Positions 21,727 to 39,909 of a DNA stretch of 64,000 nt are shown here, piece by piece. The stretch comes from Paracyclopina nana. Its lineage: Eukaryota > Arthropoda > Copepoda > Cyclopoida > Cyclopettidae. The stretch spans positions 558,001 to 622,000 of the forward strand of contig JAGUCH010000004.1 of assembly GCA_019096065.1 (NCBI GenBank), given 5' to 3'. Position 1 is the stretch's first letter; the number at the start of each line of letters is the position of its first letter. The notes beneath the pieces are model-generated. The model was given only the letters and a program-made list of their open reading frames with translations, did no database searches and was not told where the DNA came from. The position numbers were made by a program, and so were the translations under genes.

Positions 21727-23628
21727 ATGGCGGCTGGTGTGAAAAGGCCGGCCTCGTGCTTGTCTCCGGAGAAGAATTCAAGGCCTACGCTGGATGCAAA
21801 GTGTCTGAGCTTGTGCTCCGAAAAGGCCGCGCGGAACAAGGCCATGAACGACCAGCACGACTGGGAAGGTGTGTTGGCCTTGAAAAGCGGTGTCAACTTG
21901 TCCTTTGTCCACGAAGTGGACACGTACAGGTTCTACTCCTTATTAGAGGACTACACCAACGAGTCCGAGAATAGCGGCTGCTCCATCGTGGACCTTTGGG
22001 TCATGATCATCGATTACCTCAGTGATGTCATGTCCAGAGGAGTCCATCACAGCTCGACACTTGCCCACTTTGTCCTCTACCGTGGCATGCGGGATCACCC
22101 CAACGCAGTTGTCCGTAACGCCTGCAAGATGTTCATGGACAAGCTGATGCTTGAGATCTATCCGCCGGCAGACGAGTCATCAAGGCTCTTTTACCTTGAC
22201 CTCTTCTTCAGAGATTCACCCCTGGATAAGAGTGACAGTCATGCCAGCTTCGCCTGGGAGAACTTTTCGCTGCTGATGCAGGACATCGTGTGCTCAAGAG
22301 GCCAAATAGGACACTACTTGCTATTTGACTACCTCGTCAAGGTCCTCGAGAAGGACTTGTACGCTTGGCTGAGGCAATGCTCAATTTCAGAGTTGCCAAT
22401 ACTTGCATCCATGCTTTGGTGCACTCCGGACGATGGCGGATGGCGGATCAACCACAAAATCAAAGCTGTCATCCGAAACTTCTCGATCGCGCTCTCTTTG
22501 AGCAAACGGATCAAGTCACTCATGAGACGACTCGTCTCACTCATCGCTCGTCTGGTCGACGCCACCGACAAGCTCAAGAGGCTTGAGGACAACAGTCGCA
22601 AGTCCGCTCTTGTTTCAGAGTTGACAGATAGCATTGGCACCAATATGAGCAAATGGACGATCAGTAGGCTGTGCAGCGAGATCTTTCTCCTCGACCCAGA
22701 CTGGTTAGCCGAGGGCGTTGGCAGGAAATTGCTGCTCAGCCTCAAAGCCTCTTCTGTTACTACTGATGAAACCGGTCTTAGGCCATTAATCAATTCTCTC
22801 GTCGAGCCTGACCGCATCATTGTCATCACTGAGCAAGACAATGCTGATCAAAGCAACTGTCAGGCTGCTGAAAGCGTCACCAAAATTCCTCGCAACAAAT
22901 ACGGAGAAACTCCGTTACATGTGGCTTGTCGTAATGGCAACATTGAGAAAATTCACTTGCTACTCCAGCAAAGTCCCCACTTGATCAATGTGAGAGATTT
23001 CAACGAGTGGACTCCCCTTCACGAGGCCAGTTGTCATGGACACGCCGCGTGCGTAGAGCTTTTGCTGCAAAGGGCTCCGGAGTTGTCACCTCTCGGAGGT
23101 GGAAGCGAAGCTGTCACCCCTTTGCAAGAAGCTGCTCGCTTGGGCCACGCGCACGTGGTAAAATTATTGCTGGAGCATCATGCAAAAGCCGGATCATTGT
23201 TTGAGGCCCTCAAGGAGTTGCATGACATGTTGGCTAATATCGACCAGGCAACTTATGCTGTCATCCAGCCTCACCTACTGAGGAGTGAACGGACAGTTCT
23301 GCTTCGTGATCCATTGCGGTATTACGTGCTGGCCTCGCTTGTCGTGTACAAGTACTGCGCCACCTTTCGCTTGCATGCCATCAAGGCTCACATGAAAGCA
23401 TTCATTGGTCAGACAACTCCTGCTCTTCACTTGGGACCAAAGTACCCGTATTGTCAAGTGGATGAGATGTCACCATTGCTGCTGGCCTCGTTTCCAATTC
23501 GCCGGTGTGATCGAACCGCTGCTGAGGATATCCGTACATTTTGGCTGGGGATCTCCAAGAATCCCTATGGCAATCCTTGCCTGGAAATGATGGCCAAAGC
23601 CAGTCGGTTCCAATGGGCTGAAATATAA
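21727..23628 (+). CDS. Ankyrin-repeat protein, single exon, possibly SLF-like
   Basis: An uninterrupted ORF of 633 residues starts at an ATG in AAGATGG. Residues 1-390 are a helical region I do not firmly recognise. Three ankyrin repeats follow at about 395-500: YGETPLHVACRNGNIEKIHL, EWTPLHEASCHGHAACVELL and VTPLQEAARLGHAHVVKLLL. A helical C-terminal part (about 500-633) ends NPCLEMMAKASRFQWAEI. The order of a helical domain next to a short ankyrin block brings to mind SLF1/SLF2, which recruit SMC5/6 to damaged DNA, and the downstream neighbour is POLQ; both are weak hints. No SOCS box, death domain or membrane segment is visible. Alternative: a lineage-specific ankyrin scaffold. An AATAAA at about 23783 ends the transcript just before POLQ. 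Confidence 0.7.
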   Translation: MAAGVKRPASCLSPEKNSRPTLDAKCLSLCSEKAARNKAMNDQHDWEGVLALKSGVNLSFVHEVDTYRFYSLLEDYTNESENSGCSIVDLWVMIIDYLSDVMSRGVHHSSTLAHFVLYRGMRDHPNAVVRNACKMFMDKLMLEIYPPADESSRLFYLDLFFRDSPLDKSDSHASFAWENFSLLMQDIVCSRGQIGHYLLFDYLVKVLEKDLYAWLRQCSISELPILASMLWCTPDDGGWRINHKIKAVIRNFSIALSLSKRIKSLMRRLVSLIARLVDATDKLKRLEDNSRKSALVSELTDSIGTNMSKWTISRLCSEIFLLDPDWLAEGVGRKLLLSLKASSVTTDETGLRPLINSLVEPDRIIVITEQDNADQSNCQAAESVTKIPRNKYGETPLHVACRNGNIEKIHLLLQQSPHLINVRDFNEWTPLHEASCHGHAACVELLLQRAPELSPLGGGSEAVTPLQEAARLGHAHVVKLLLEHHAKAGSLFEALKELHDMLANIDQATYAVIQPHLLRSERTVLLRDPLRYYVLASLVVYKYCATFRLHAIKAHMKAFIGQTTPALHLGPKYPYCQVDEMSPLLLASFPIRRCDRTAAEDIRTFWLGISKNPYGNPCLEMMAKASRFQWAEI

Positions 23629-23794
23629 GCTCCATTTATGTCAAGATCATTTCTTCCTACATAAATCTTAAAATGCATCAGTTCAAACGAAGTTAGCTCT
23701 AAATTGAGAATTGAAGTGGCTTTTTTCGCTTTTAGAGTGATATATGTCTGGTAACTTTGCCTTTCGTGTCAAAACATGCCGCGAAATAAACTAA

Positions 23795-29692
<5,898 letters not shown>

Positions 29693-29810
29693 AAGTTTTT
29701 GTTACTTGCAATTCATGGAATAGTGGAACTCAATCAGGGTTGTTGAAGAGTTTATTTGGTCCAAAACTAGATCTGGTTTTTCTTCCTGGGGGAATAGTGT
29801 GGCATGGCTG

Positions 29811-32800
29811 CTACCTTGATGTGGAGTGATTGGATCCACCAGAGCTCAAGTGCTTTCGCCTTCGTTGAGACCCAAAATGGTGAGCTACATGATGATCACC
29901 CAGCTGGTCCAGTTCATTTTCATGGTCAGCCATGGCTTGTCGAATGAAGGGCATGTCCAGGATGGAGGAGGCCTCAGGTCTGACTCCAGGATGATGATCG
30001 AGCATGCTCTTAACCAATTCATATTCAGGCTTTGACATAAAGTCTGCAGGGAATTGGAGCTTTCGCAGGCTAGTCAAGATGTCAATGCGCTCCATTTGGG
30101 TTGAAAAGGGAACCAAAAGCTCAAAGAGGATCAAGCCAAGGGAATAAATATCCACCTTATGGTTATACGGTTTCTTCAGCAACTGTTCAGGGCTCATGTA
30201 CAGTTCAGTGCCCACTTCTTCAGTGTGTCCTTCCAGCTCATCAAAAGGTGTCAAAGCGTCAAGGTGCTGGTTAGTAGAGCTGCCCAGCATGTCATCTTCT
30301 TCTGGATTTCTGCCAGCAGTGGCCAGGCCAAAGTCACCGATTTTCAGTGTGCCATCACTAGCAAAGAAAATGTTTGATGGCTTCAAGTCTCTGTGAATGA
30401 CTCCTTGGCTGTGGACATACTCAACGCCTGTGCAGATTTCATTAAATATTGACAGTGATTTGAGGCGAGTCCTGGAGTCGGCTGTGGTCCTTAACCAGGT
30501 GCGAAGACTTTCCTTCTGACACAATTGCATGACAATGTACAAGTACACTGGAGGAGTTGGTTTCTGTGAACTAATGGCAAGCTGTTTGGCATCCCATTCC
30601 ATGGCATCACAGCACTCGTCATCTTCATCGTCATTGACAGTGATTTCTTTCCAGAACTTGGAATGAGGATTGGAGACAATGCTGACAGATCTGGAGGGAG
30701 CTGGTTTCTGCAATTTACTCCCAGCTTTGCTCTCTTCTTCACTGTCATTGTCATTATCCTGGAAGACAATACCACCAGATGACTCGTCTTCTTTCGAGAA
30801 AACAACATTGAAAGAAGACTCGTCATCACTTTCGTCCAGGTTGTGATTGTTGTCTGTGGTGGTTGATGTTGAATCAGCATGGCTTGTCATGCAATCTAAA
30901 TCGACCGCTGATCTGGGCTGCCTGTCGAAAGGCTTCAGTGGATTATTGGAGACAAGGATTGATGATCCTTGATCTGAGCAAGTTTCATCGCAACTTAATG
31001 TTGCTTGGCTTCGAGAGATCTTCAACTTTTTGTCCACTTCTTCTTGCCATCCTGAAACAAGATCAATTATGCTGATGAACAAATCAAAAAGATCATGACT
31101 CATACCTAGTGGAGGATATTCTAGCCATGTGCTGTAGTATCGAACAATGTTTCTTTGGTCCAGCTTTGCCAGGCATTTCACCTCTCGCATAACCTTCTTC
31201 TTTGCCTCTTCTCGGATTGGCAATTTTACCCGTTTGACAGCATAGTGATTTTCATCGAGCTTGTTCTTGGACTCAAATACAACTCCAAAGCCTCCTGCTC
31301 CAAGACATTGAACAGGTTCATAGTCGGTCAAGTATCTGGAGACGAAGTTCTCTCCTCCAGCACTGTTCAAGCTAGCAGACCGACTGAAGTTCACCGTTGA
31401 TTCCGAGCTGGCTGTATCTGGAGTCCTCGGGACTGGTACTTCAACCTGGACTTCATAGGGAACCTCAACTCTCCTCTCGACAACAAGGATATTCTAGTAG
31501 ATCATGTATAGGTAAGATATGAGTCATCATAATTGAGTAAAATGACTTACGGGTCGACGAGCTCTGGCAATTTGCTCCACTCTTCTGCGAAAACCTTCCC
31601 TCATGCCCTGAATGTAAGGCCTGGCAATTAAGACATTCATTGCAGCAGCTGTGAGCAAGGAGATCAACACTATTTCTTGCCACCAGTACCAGATGGATAC
31701 AAAGACAATCTGGATGGCTTGCGATGGCACCGATTCCTCTTCTTCAGCTGGCTGAAGCTCCACTTCCTCGATGGTCTCATTGGAAGTAGTGTCAATTGTA
31801 GTGGCCTTATTTTGGTTCGGCTTCTCCTCATCTGGATACAAGTAAAGTCCAGAGTCATAGGGATATTCCGCATTGCCACCTTGGTTGAATACTGCTAAAG
31901 CTGTGTTGTCTGCTTGCTTGGGATCATAGGTCAGCATGGGCAGTTCACTTTGGCTGGGCCTTGATCCATGATTGATCACTGTGGTTCGCGAGTCTGCTGA
32001 GATCAAGTATGGTTTCCAAGTGACCTTGGGATATCTGCCGTTGTCCTTGAGCGACTTTGTCACCTGCGACACTTGGAGATCACTCTCTTGAATATACAGC
32101 TGCTGGTTAAACGATCCAATGTAGATGCTGGGATCAGATCCAATCAAGTCATCATCTTGCTTTGGCAGATGAGAGTTGCTGAACAAGTTCACAGGGACAA
32201 GCACACCTTTGTCCAGCTTCCAAGCATGAACAATGGGTGAGTTGAACTGCTGTCTCCAGACGATTTTGTCAGGTCGCGACTTGTCGACTCGACAAATGAC
32301 TCCCTCAGGCACGACCGCTTTGAGAAGGTCATCATCTTCAGCGGTGTCAAAGAAGTCACTATTGTCATTACAGAGTTCTTCATTGCCACTCTGAAAGCTG
32401 AGGTGGTGAGTGGACACTGAGAAGTTCCACTTCTCTGAGCCAGTCCTCGGTTCCACAGCTCGGACAACCTGAGTCTCTCGTTTGACCACAATGACATCCT
32501 CCAGGATGTCATTCTGGTCACCCAGAGCTTCACCAGAGGCACCAAAACAGCCTTCCATGGTGCACTCATACTTGATCCTGCCAGATTGCACTTCAATCCC
32601 ATAAATTCTGGACTCCTTGCCACCTGTCATGACAGTGTTGTCAGCAAACTTGAACGAAGTCCTGAGCAACTCCTCAGCACTCAAGGGCAAAGGCTCGATG
32701 GCCTCACCGTCAAACTTGTAGAGGCCACCAGCAAGGCTGGGAATGAGCCGTACCCATTTCGCATTGTTCGTCAGCTCGATTTGGCTGATGGTGGATGACA

Positions 32801-33176
32801 ACATTGGACCAGGACCTGGATGTGAAACAAGGCAATTAAAATCGAAGCTGTCGACATTCGAAATCAGCATACCTGTGGCCACACTCCATAGGGTTTCTCC
32901 ATTGTTTTGAGGATCCAAGGCTGTCAGCCTTCCATCCAGGGTTGAGACAAGTAAAATTGATGGCCTTTGCTGGAGGTCAGTGGAGACTTTGCCACAAATG
33001 GTTTTGGTAGCTGTTGCACTGCTGTCATCATCGTCCCCATAATTGTTGTTATTGCTGTTTTCCATGGCCCAGCAGCATATGGAGCCAATCCAGAGTCCAG
33101 CAATGATCAGCAGCAAAGTTTTTCCTCCAAGGCCAAAAGTAAACAAAGTTGGCCTCATGCTTTGGCAAGAGGCCAT
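29811..33176 (-). CDS. EIF2AK3: eIF2-alpha kinase 3 (PERK), ER stress sensor
   Basis: Exons 33176-32873, 32815-31551, 31493-31106 and 31051-29811 give 1065 residues (human 1116). PERK senses unfolded protein in the ER lumen and phosphorylates eIF2-alpha. A hydrophobic signal segment (about 20-37) leads to a luminal beta-propeller-like domain (STLDGRLTALDPQNNGETLW, GGLYKFDGE, ESRIYGIEVQSG). A membrane segment lies at about 475-498. The kinase starts near 580: Gly loop GAGGFGVVFESK, YAVKRVKL, then an acidic Ser-rich insert of about 170 residues typical of eIF2-alpha kinases, VIHRDLKPSNIFF, KIGDFGLAT and TELYMSPEQL. The ATG sits in TCATGGC. Two introns (54 and 57 nt) are divisible by 3 and stop-free. 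The gene converges on POLQ with 118 nt between stops. Confidence 0.96.
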
Positions 33177-33921
33177 GACAACTTGTTGCACCTTTCTTTC
33201 ATTGCTTTTCAAGTAAAACGAGGTTGGATTTGGTCAAGGTAGGGATTTCCATGCACTTTTACCAAGTCTGGATGAGTCATAGGCGAAATGCGCACCAAAA
33301 GTTCTGTTGGCCTTGCATCATCCGAGTTTGTTGTTAAGCCACATCAGTCTAACTGCAGCGTTACCAGATGACCTTACCTCGAAAGTCTCTCTTTCCTCTC
33401 GAAAACAGCCAGATTCAAAGCTTTGAATTCACGCTCAATTTAGACGTTTTTCTGATAAATTCGGGTTCAAAAAAATCTTTTTCAGCTGATGAAGCCATGA
33501 TTTCATCAAAATTGCTCCTTATTGGAATTAAATATTGAGGGAAAGGCGAAAATTGGCCTTAATTTGCAGAGATTCCAGATTGAACCATTTGCTTAAGGTG
33601 AAAGTGACAGAAAACGCCCGGAGCTATTTTACGATCTGGTAACTCTGCTACAAATAAATTTGAATTTCGCGGGAACTACTTGAAAGTTCTATCCTTTTTT
33701 ATAAGAAATCGCAAGATTTCTCTGAATTCTCAGAAAAAGTAGCCATAAAAGACTTGATACAATATTAAAAAAGAATCAATTTCCTGGTCCATTTTTAACT
33801 GGTTTCAGAGTTATGTCCTAAGTTGGTGCGTAATTGCAAAAAAAGCCCCCAAAAGTGCCCTAGTAAAATAACTTTATTTCTTTTTGCATTTTTGAGCATT
33901 CCTTGTAAATCTCCTAGTTGA
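33177..33921. promoter_or_regulatory. Gap upstream of PERK and downstream of GCDH
   Basis: 745 nt between two minus-strand genes. It must contain the PERK promoter. A minus-strand TCTGGTAACGCTG lies at 33368-33356, 180 nt before the PERK ATG, and a plus-strand TCTGGTAACTCTG at 33635-33647. The GCDH 3' UTR is at the right end, with a minus-strand AATAAA readable as tttatt at about 33875-33880. No ORF of note. Confidence 0.45.
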
Positions 33922-36269
33922 TCAAGCTCCAGTAAAGGCTTGCAATCCAGTGATGCCCCTGCCAATGATCAAGGCATGGATGTCATGGGTGCCCTCATAA
34001 GTGTTGACAGCCTCCAAATTCATGACATGCCTGATCACATGGTACTCATCAGAAATGCCATTGCCTCCCAACATGTCACGGCAATTCCGGGCAATCTCTT
34101 GAGCTTTGCCACAATTGTTCCTCTTCATGATGGAAATCATCTCAGGGGCAAGTTTGCCCTCATCCTTGAGCCTGCCCAGTTGCAGGCTGCCCTGAAGGCC
34201 AATCGAGATTTCGGTCAGAGCGTCGGCCATCTTCTTTTGGATCAGCTGATTGGCAGCCAGAGGCCGGCCAAATTGCTTCCTGTCAATAGTGTAGTCTCTG
34301 GCCACTTTTAAGCAAGCCTCAGCAGCTCCCATCACACCCCATGAGATTCCATACCTTGAACAAAGAAATCCTTGTTAAGTGCTGATCTTGAGTATCTTCC
34401 AAGATTTGCTTCCAATCCCTCTTTGTCATTGATCCCAGAGCCCTCGAACCATTGGCCCCAAAACTCAAATCCTTCAAACTGAAGGTAAACTTAAAGATCT
34501 CAATCCTTGGGTCTCACTCCTTGATTATCATTCCCTAAATCCTCTAGCCCTCAAACCCTGAGCCATTAAAACCTCAAAACCCAAGTCATCAAACCCTAAG
34601 CCACCTCAAGCCACAAGCCCTGAAACCCTCAAATCTTAAGTCCTAAATTCCTAAGCCCTAAATTCCTAAGCACTAAAATCCTAAGCCCTAAATTCCTAAT
34701 CACTAAAATCATAAGCCCTAAATTCCTAAGCACTAAATTCCTAAGCACTAAAATCCTAAGCACTAAAATCATAAGCCCTCAAATCATAAGCCTTCAATTA
34801 AAGCCCTCAATCCCTAGGTCTCAGTCCTTGAGCCTTCATTAAACGAGCCCTCAAATGCAAAGCCCTCTAACCCTAGCTTATACCTTCAAATCAATTAAAA
34901 GCCAAAGAAACCAAACCCTTTAGATCACTAAGCCCTGAAACCAAAACCTTGTATTTTGCCAATAGCCCAAACCCTCCAAACTTGAGAATGAAAATTGCTA
35001 ACCTTGCATTGTTCAAGCAGCTGAACGGGCCTCTGAGCCCACTAACTTTAGGCAACATGTTTTCTTCTGGCACCACAACATCATCCATGAATATCATGCC
35101 AGTTGTTGAAGCTCTGAGTGAGAATTTGCCCTCAATTTTGGGGGCTGTCAAGCCCTTCATGCCCTTCTCAAGGATGAATCCTCTGATCTTGCCCTCTGCC
35201 TCATTCATGGCCCAGACAACAAAAACATCAGCCAAAGGAGAGTTGGTGATCCAGTTTTTGCTGCCATTGAGAATGTAGACTTTGTCAGACTTTTCATATC
35301 TAGCTCTGGTCTCCATACTGGCTGGGTCAGATCCATGGTTGGGCTCAGTCAGTCCAAAGCAGCCAATCTTTTCTCCCTTGGCCAACTGGGGCAGGTACTT
35401 GTCCTTTTGGGCATCAGTGCCAAAATCATAGATGGGGTACATGACCAAGGAAGATTGCACTGACATGGCAGACCTGTAAGCTGAGTCCACTCTCTCAACT
35501 TCTCTGGCAATAAGCCCATAAGCCACTGAAGAAACACCTGAAAGCAAACAAAAATTCTCAAACTAGGTGACAGTTTCCAAAATTTCGGTTAGTATTAGTT
35601 TAAAAAACATTATGACTGCTCAATAGATCAACAGAGCAACTGGAAATCAAACTGAGCAGCTAAAAAAAGGATCAGTTGTGAGGTTCTCAGTAGCTCAGTT
35701 TTGAAACAGCTGAAAATTGTTTTAGCTTCTTTGGTTATATCAGCTTGTCTCAGCTAAGTTTATCACTCATTTCAGATTTTTTAGGTAGCTCAGCTGAGCC
35801 TCTCAGAAGTTGCTTGGAAGCTCAGCTGAGCCCCTAAAAATCTCAGTTTAGATTCTCCACAAAGTAGCTCAATCTCATCTACTCAATAGACAAAACACAA
35901 AGACATTGGCTTGAATCATCCTTAACATCCAATTTTTTAGTCTGGTTTTATAAGTTTTGCAACTCTAAGTTAAGTAAGATGAACTGAGTCACCTGAGCAC
36001 CCATAGCCTTTGATGGTGGGACCAAGTAAGCCCAATTCTCCCATTTCAGTAAAGATAGCAGTGTCAAAGGTCTCATGCCTGTTATTCATCAAGACCCTTG
36101 GTAATAGCTTCTCTTGGCAGTAATTGTGTGCAGTGTCTCTGACCATAATTTCCTCTTCTGTCAATTGGCTCTCCAAATTGAGGGCATCTTTCCAATCGAA
36201 GGCCACAGTGCTGGCCAACCTGGCCTTGACGCCCTGGAACAATTTGGCACTATTCTTAAGCAAAGCCAT
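33922..36269 (-). CDS. GCDH: Glutaryl-CoA dehydrogenase, mitochondrial
   Basis: Exons 36269-35993, 35537-35003 and 34354-33922 give 414 residues (human precursor 438). The enzyme oxidises and decarboxylates glutaryl-CoA to crotonyl-CoA in lysine, hydroxylysine and tryptophan breakdown in the mitochondrial matrix. The start [20 protein letters not shown] is an amphipathic, Arg/Lys-bearing targeting peptide without acids. [17 protein letters not shown] matches the GCDH mature start, and [39 protein letters not shown] (FAD/substrate site), [25 protein letters not shown] and [18 protein letters not shown] are family hallmarks. The catalytic base is the Glu in [13 protein letters not shown]. Intron 2 (34355-35002) contains a CCTAAA-rich minisatellite; intron 1 (35538-35992) contains AGCTGAG-rich sequence. 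Confidence 0.97.
34590..34810. repeat. CCTAARC/CTAAA-type minisatellite in GCDH intron 2
   Basis: About nine to fourteen head-to-tail copies of an 11-12-bp unit, roughly cctaagcactaaaat with ccctaaattcctaag variants; looser relatives (ccctcaaa, aaccctaagcc) extend from about 34430 to 34900. Confidence 0.85.
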
Positions 36270-37304
36270 CCTTCTCCTTGGGCAACTAGTTCTATTTATG
36301 TAACTACTCTATGATGTAGGATGTTTTTCATTAAATCCTGTTCTGAGGAGTAGCCAAGTCAATCTAGAATGTCAGGAGGAATTTTTCATGGATATTCGAT
36401 CATATCGACTTTGCCACTGATTCCAACCATTTTATTGCCTACTTTTCACACAGTTTCATGTGCAACATCATTTAGGCAGTTATGAGGGAACTTTTTAATT
36501 TTGGAGGCTAATGTGCGCAATTCGCCTTTTTATTAGTGGCCCGTTCTGCCCGACATTTTCCAACTTTGCAGCTTTGTGTCCTCACAAAACCTCTCTACAG
36601 CGCAATTATGAAAAGCTTTTTGAACCTTATCTAAATGCTCCATTTGCCCCAAAAATATACCCACTATTTCATGCAAAATCCAGCCTTTTTTAAATGCTTT
36701 TTTTCAACAAAAAAATATGGCCCAAATTTGAAGCGGGTACATCTAAAAAGGCAACAGGCTCAAAAGGCGAAAATTAAGGTCATGTTAAGCAGCTCACATT
36801 TTTTGCTAGCTGCAAATATCATTTGATGAAGGTGCCAAAGGGGAAAAATCTGGTTGACATCTTGTATATTCTGAATTTGATGCCGCGTTTCCCGTTTTCT
36901 TCTGCTTCACAGTACAGGTAATTTTCTTTTGTGTGTGTGTGTAGGTCGATGGCTCGGAGCAACAAGTTTTAGTGAGGCAAAGCAACGGAACATTTCAAGC
37001 CAGCTATGCATGGCCCTGCTCATGTGCTTTTTCACAGAGTGTCAATCGTATTTCCATAATGGCATTTTTTAATCATTTTTCGTGAATTGGCAGGATGGGC
37101 GAAAAAGGCTAACAAGAAGGTAAATGAGCTGGGCCGAGAAAATCTCAGGTTAAAAAGTTGCCTGGAACTCAGTTTCATTGGGGCAAGAGACCAGGCAACA
37201 AGCCATATCATGCTGAGAATACTAGTACAATCTTAAAGCAAGGTAATTCACTAGGCAAATTTATCATTTAACTAACTAAATGTTTTATTGCCTCTCTTCA
37301 ATAG
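36270..37304. other. Intergenic region between divergent GCDH and the secreted-protein gene
   Basis: 1035 nt. The left part is the GCDH promoter side; no strong element is seen apart from AT-rich tracts. A GT microsatellite (tgtgtgtgtgtgt) is at 36931-36943. An AG right before the ATG at 37305 (cttcaatagATG) means the right-hand gene has at least one upstream non-coding exon, probably in 36890-37240. Short open stretches at 36511-36693 and 36635-36826 lack coding features. Confidence 0.5.
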
Positions 37305-39909
37305 ATGAACACAATCAGGGGCATTCTCTTCATTAGCACAGTAGCATTAGTAAGCAAGGTAAGAAGGAAGCAAACCAAAACTGGGTTTGGTCCACTGACC
37401 CAAATTCATAATTTCAGCAAAGCAGTGGACAATGGCACAGAGAGCAGCAGCCAGCAAGGCTCTACCACCATCCTTACATGAGTGAGGTAAGCTTCAAGAA
37501 CTTTTTTAAAACTAAGGAATTTGACATGATCTATTTATTTTTTTCAAAAAGGACCCTCAAAATTTTCGTTGGAGGCAACAGCAACAGCCTGTGTCACCTG
37601 CTCAAACTCAAATAAGTGAAAGGAAATTGCTCATGCCCATCATTTCAGAGGGCTATGCATCTACCAAAATCCAAGGTGGAACTGACCAGAGCAGTGGTAA
37701 AAAGACTGAAGAACCAGTTAAATCAACAACTGTCAAACCAGTGACCACTAAAATTACCACAACAACAACAACAAGGTGTGTAAAATTACCAATTTGGAAA
37801 TCTATATATTGAATTTGATCAAGTTGCCTTTTTAGCAGGCCTGAGCCTGTGGTAACAACAAGTGCTCAGTTGGAAAGCATTGAGCCCATTTCATCTCCTT
37901 ACCTTCCTGAATTACCCAGTTTGGACGATTCACCACAAGATGGCGCTTTCACATCAGAAATATTTGGTATTCAGCCCTACAAATCATTCCTTTGGTCATT
38001 TTTTTAAAAGTCCTTTTTCACAGAGGAAAACCCTTACATCATCAGGGATGATCCAGTCTCACCATCTTCTTCAGTGGTGCCAGCAGTGAACCAAAAGGCT
38101 TCCATAAGGCCAATTTTGCAGCCCAGCCAGCCAACAATTGCAAGAATTGATGAGACCCACACTGAGGAAGATGTCATTGACACCCACTCTGGCAGCTTTG
38201 TCAAACTGGTAGCTCATCCTCCTCAGCATGTGAAAATTGTCTCCAATGCTCCAGCAGAAGACCAAGATGGATTCTACAAGCCCACAGCTTCAGCCTACTC
38301 AAACACTTACCTTGCAGGCTATGAGCAAATTGACTTTCCTGAGCAAGGTCCAGGCTCAGCTCCAGAGTTCCAAAATCCTGATGACTACCACCAGGACAGG
38401 CCCTCTTTCCAAGCTTCCAAGCAGGCTGGAAATGCCAACAATGACTACTTTCCCCTGGGAAAGCCACCTCCACCTCCATCTTCACAAAAGATTTTGGTGC
38501 CTCCCCAGGCTGAGGCCAAGATTTTTGACAGGCCTGACAAAAAGAGGCCAAGCTCCTCCTTCTTCGATTTCCTCATTCCCTCCTTTGTCAGGTCAACCAA
38601 CAAGGTGGATCCAGAAGGTCCAGCATTGGTGAAACCACCTCCCCCTGCATTCCCTGCACCAAATAACAGGCCACCACTAAAAAGGCAACAGGCGCAACAG
38701 GCTAACAATTATGTAAACAACAACAACGCGGCGCCGCCTGCACCTGGAGTGCCTGATTTCAGCAACTTTCCACACCTGAAAACACCCAACAGACCCATCA
38801 ACACCTTTCCACCTCCTCACGAGCTGGGTGGGAAGTTAAATCCAATCATTATCAGGATGCCCGAAGGCTATGCAGGTGGAGCAGAGCAAGGCATTCAATT
38901 TCCACAGCCTCCAGGATTTGGCCTGAAAAGGATGGGACAGGTGTTGAATACAGCCAGGAATGAAATTGAGCAAGGCCAGCCAAGGCTGCCAGCGCCTAAA
39001 AGGCCACCCTACTTCATTGGCAATCAGTTCCAAAAGGTGCCTGCAAAGCCTGTGCAAGTAGGTGGTGATCCTCTTGGCTCTGAGATGAGCATCGAGGAGT
39101 ACAAAAGGAGGCTGCAAGACCCAAATTTCCACCAGAATCTGACCAAAGCCATTGTGTACCACCACCATACCTCACCTGACGATGACAATGATGCTGGCAA
39201 TGTTGACAGGGAGGATCAGTTCCCTTCATTCACCAAATCTTTGTTGTCCTATTTGCAAGATGCCAACCCTTTCAATTTCATCACAAACAAAAGGAAAGAG
39301 GAGAAGGTTGACAACAACAACAGCAACAGCAACCAAGAGCTGCAAATGGCTGAAATGAGCAATGGTGGCATCACCTTTGAGGACTTGAATCCAAAATACT
39401 ACCAAAAGAGCCACCACCACCAGCAGTTCCAAAAGCCTGAAGTTGTCTATGAGCCCTACTTGAACATTGAAAAGACCTTCATTGAGGAAAAGACCTCAAC
39501 TTCAACTACAACAACAACCACTACAACTGAGCCTATTGAAGATTATGAGGCTAATGATGAAACCATGCTTGAGAGTGAAAATGAGTTGCATCAGAGCATT
39601 CCCATGGTGGAAGAAGAAAGTATTTATCACCCTGAAATGCACCAATTTGATCCTCCTGTGCATTCCTTTGATTTTGAACACATGTTCATTCCTTCCAAGC
39701 AGATTGATGAAGCTGATTGGTTTGTGCTGAACAAAAATGGCACAAGGCAGATGATAAAGCAGCAAAATGATGTGGAAGAAGAGGAAGAAACCACAGAGGA
39801 GCCATTAACATATTTTGAATATGATGATCAAGCTAACACAGAGAGAAACCTGGTTGGTGACTTTGAACCCATGAGCAGTCAAGATATCATTTATGACACT
39901 GTTGAATAA
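37305..39909 (+). CDS. Large secreted Pro/Gln/Asn-rich protein, function unknown
   Basis: Exons 37305-37358, 37418-37486, 37552-37775, 37839-37966 and 38024-39909 keep phase and give 786 residues. The first exon encodes MNTIRGILFISTVALVSK, a signal peptide. The rest is mostly low-complexity: Thr-rich stretches (residues about 100-120 and again near 645-655), Pro-rich runs (PPPPPSSQK, PPPPAFPAP), Gln/Asn/His-rich runs and acidic clusters. A few ordered-looking segments stand out: SSFFDFLIPSFVRST, SIEEYKRRLQDPNFHQNLTK and TKSLLSYLQDANPFNFI. There are no cysteines to speak of and no membrane anchor. I do not recognise the family. A cuticle, egg-shell or extracellular-matrix role is possible from composition alone. 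The start is fixed by an acceptor AG directly before the ATG. Confidence 0.75.

Noticed and set aside
34610-34800. CCCTAAA-like units resembling plant-type telomere repeats
   Set aside because: The unit is variable (CCTAAGCACTAAA and others), lies inside a GCDH intron, and never forms a perfect 7-bp array; chance similarity.
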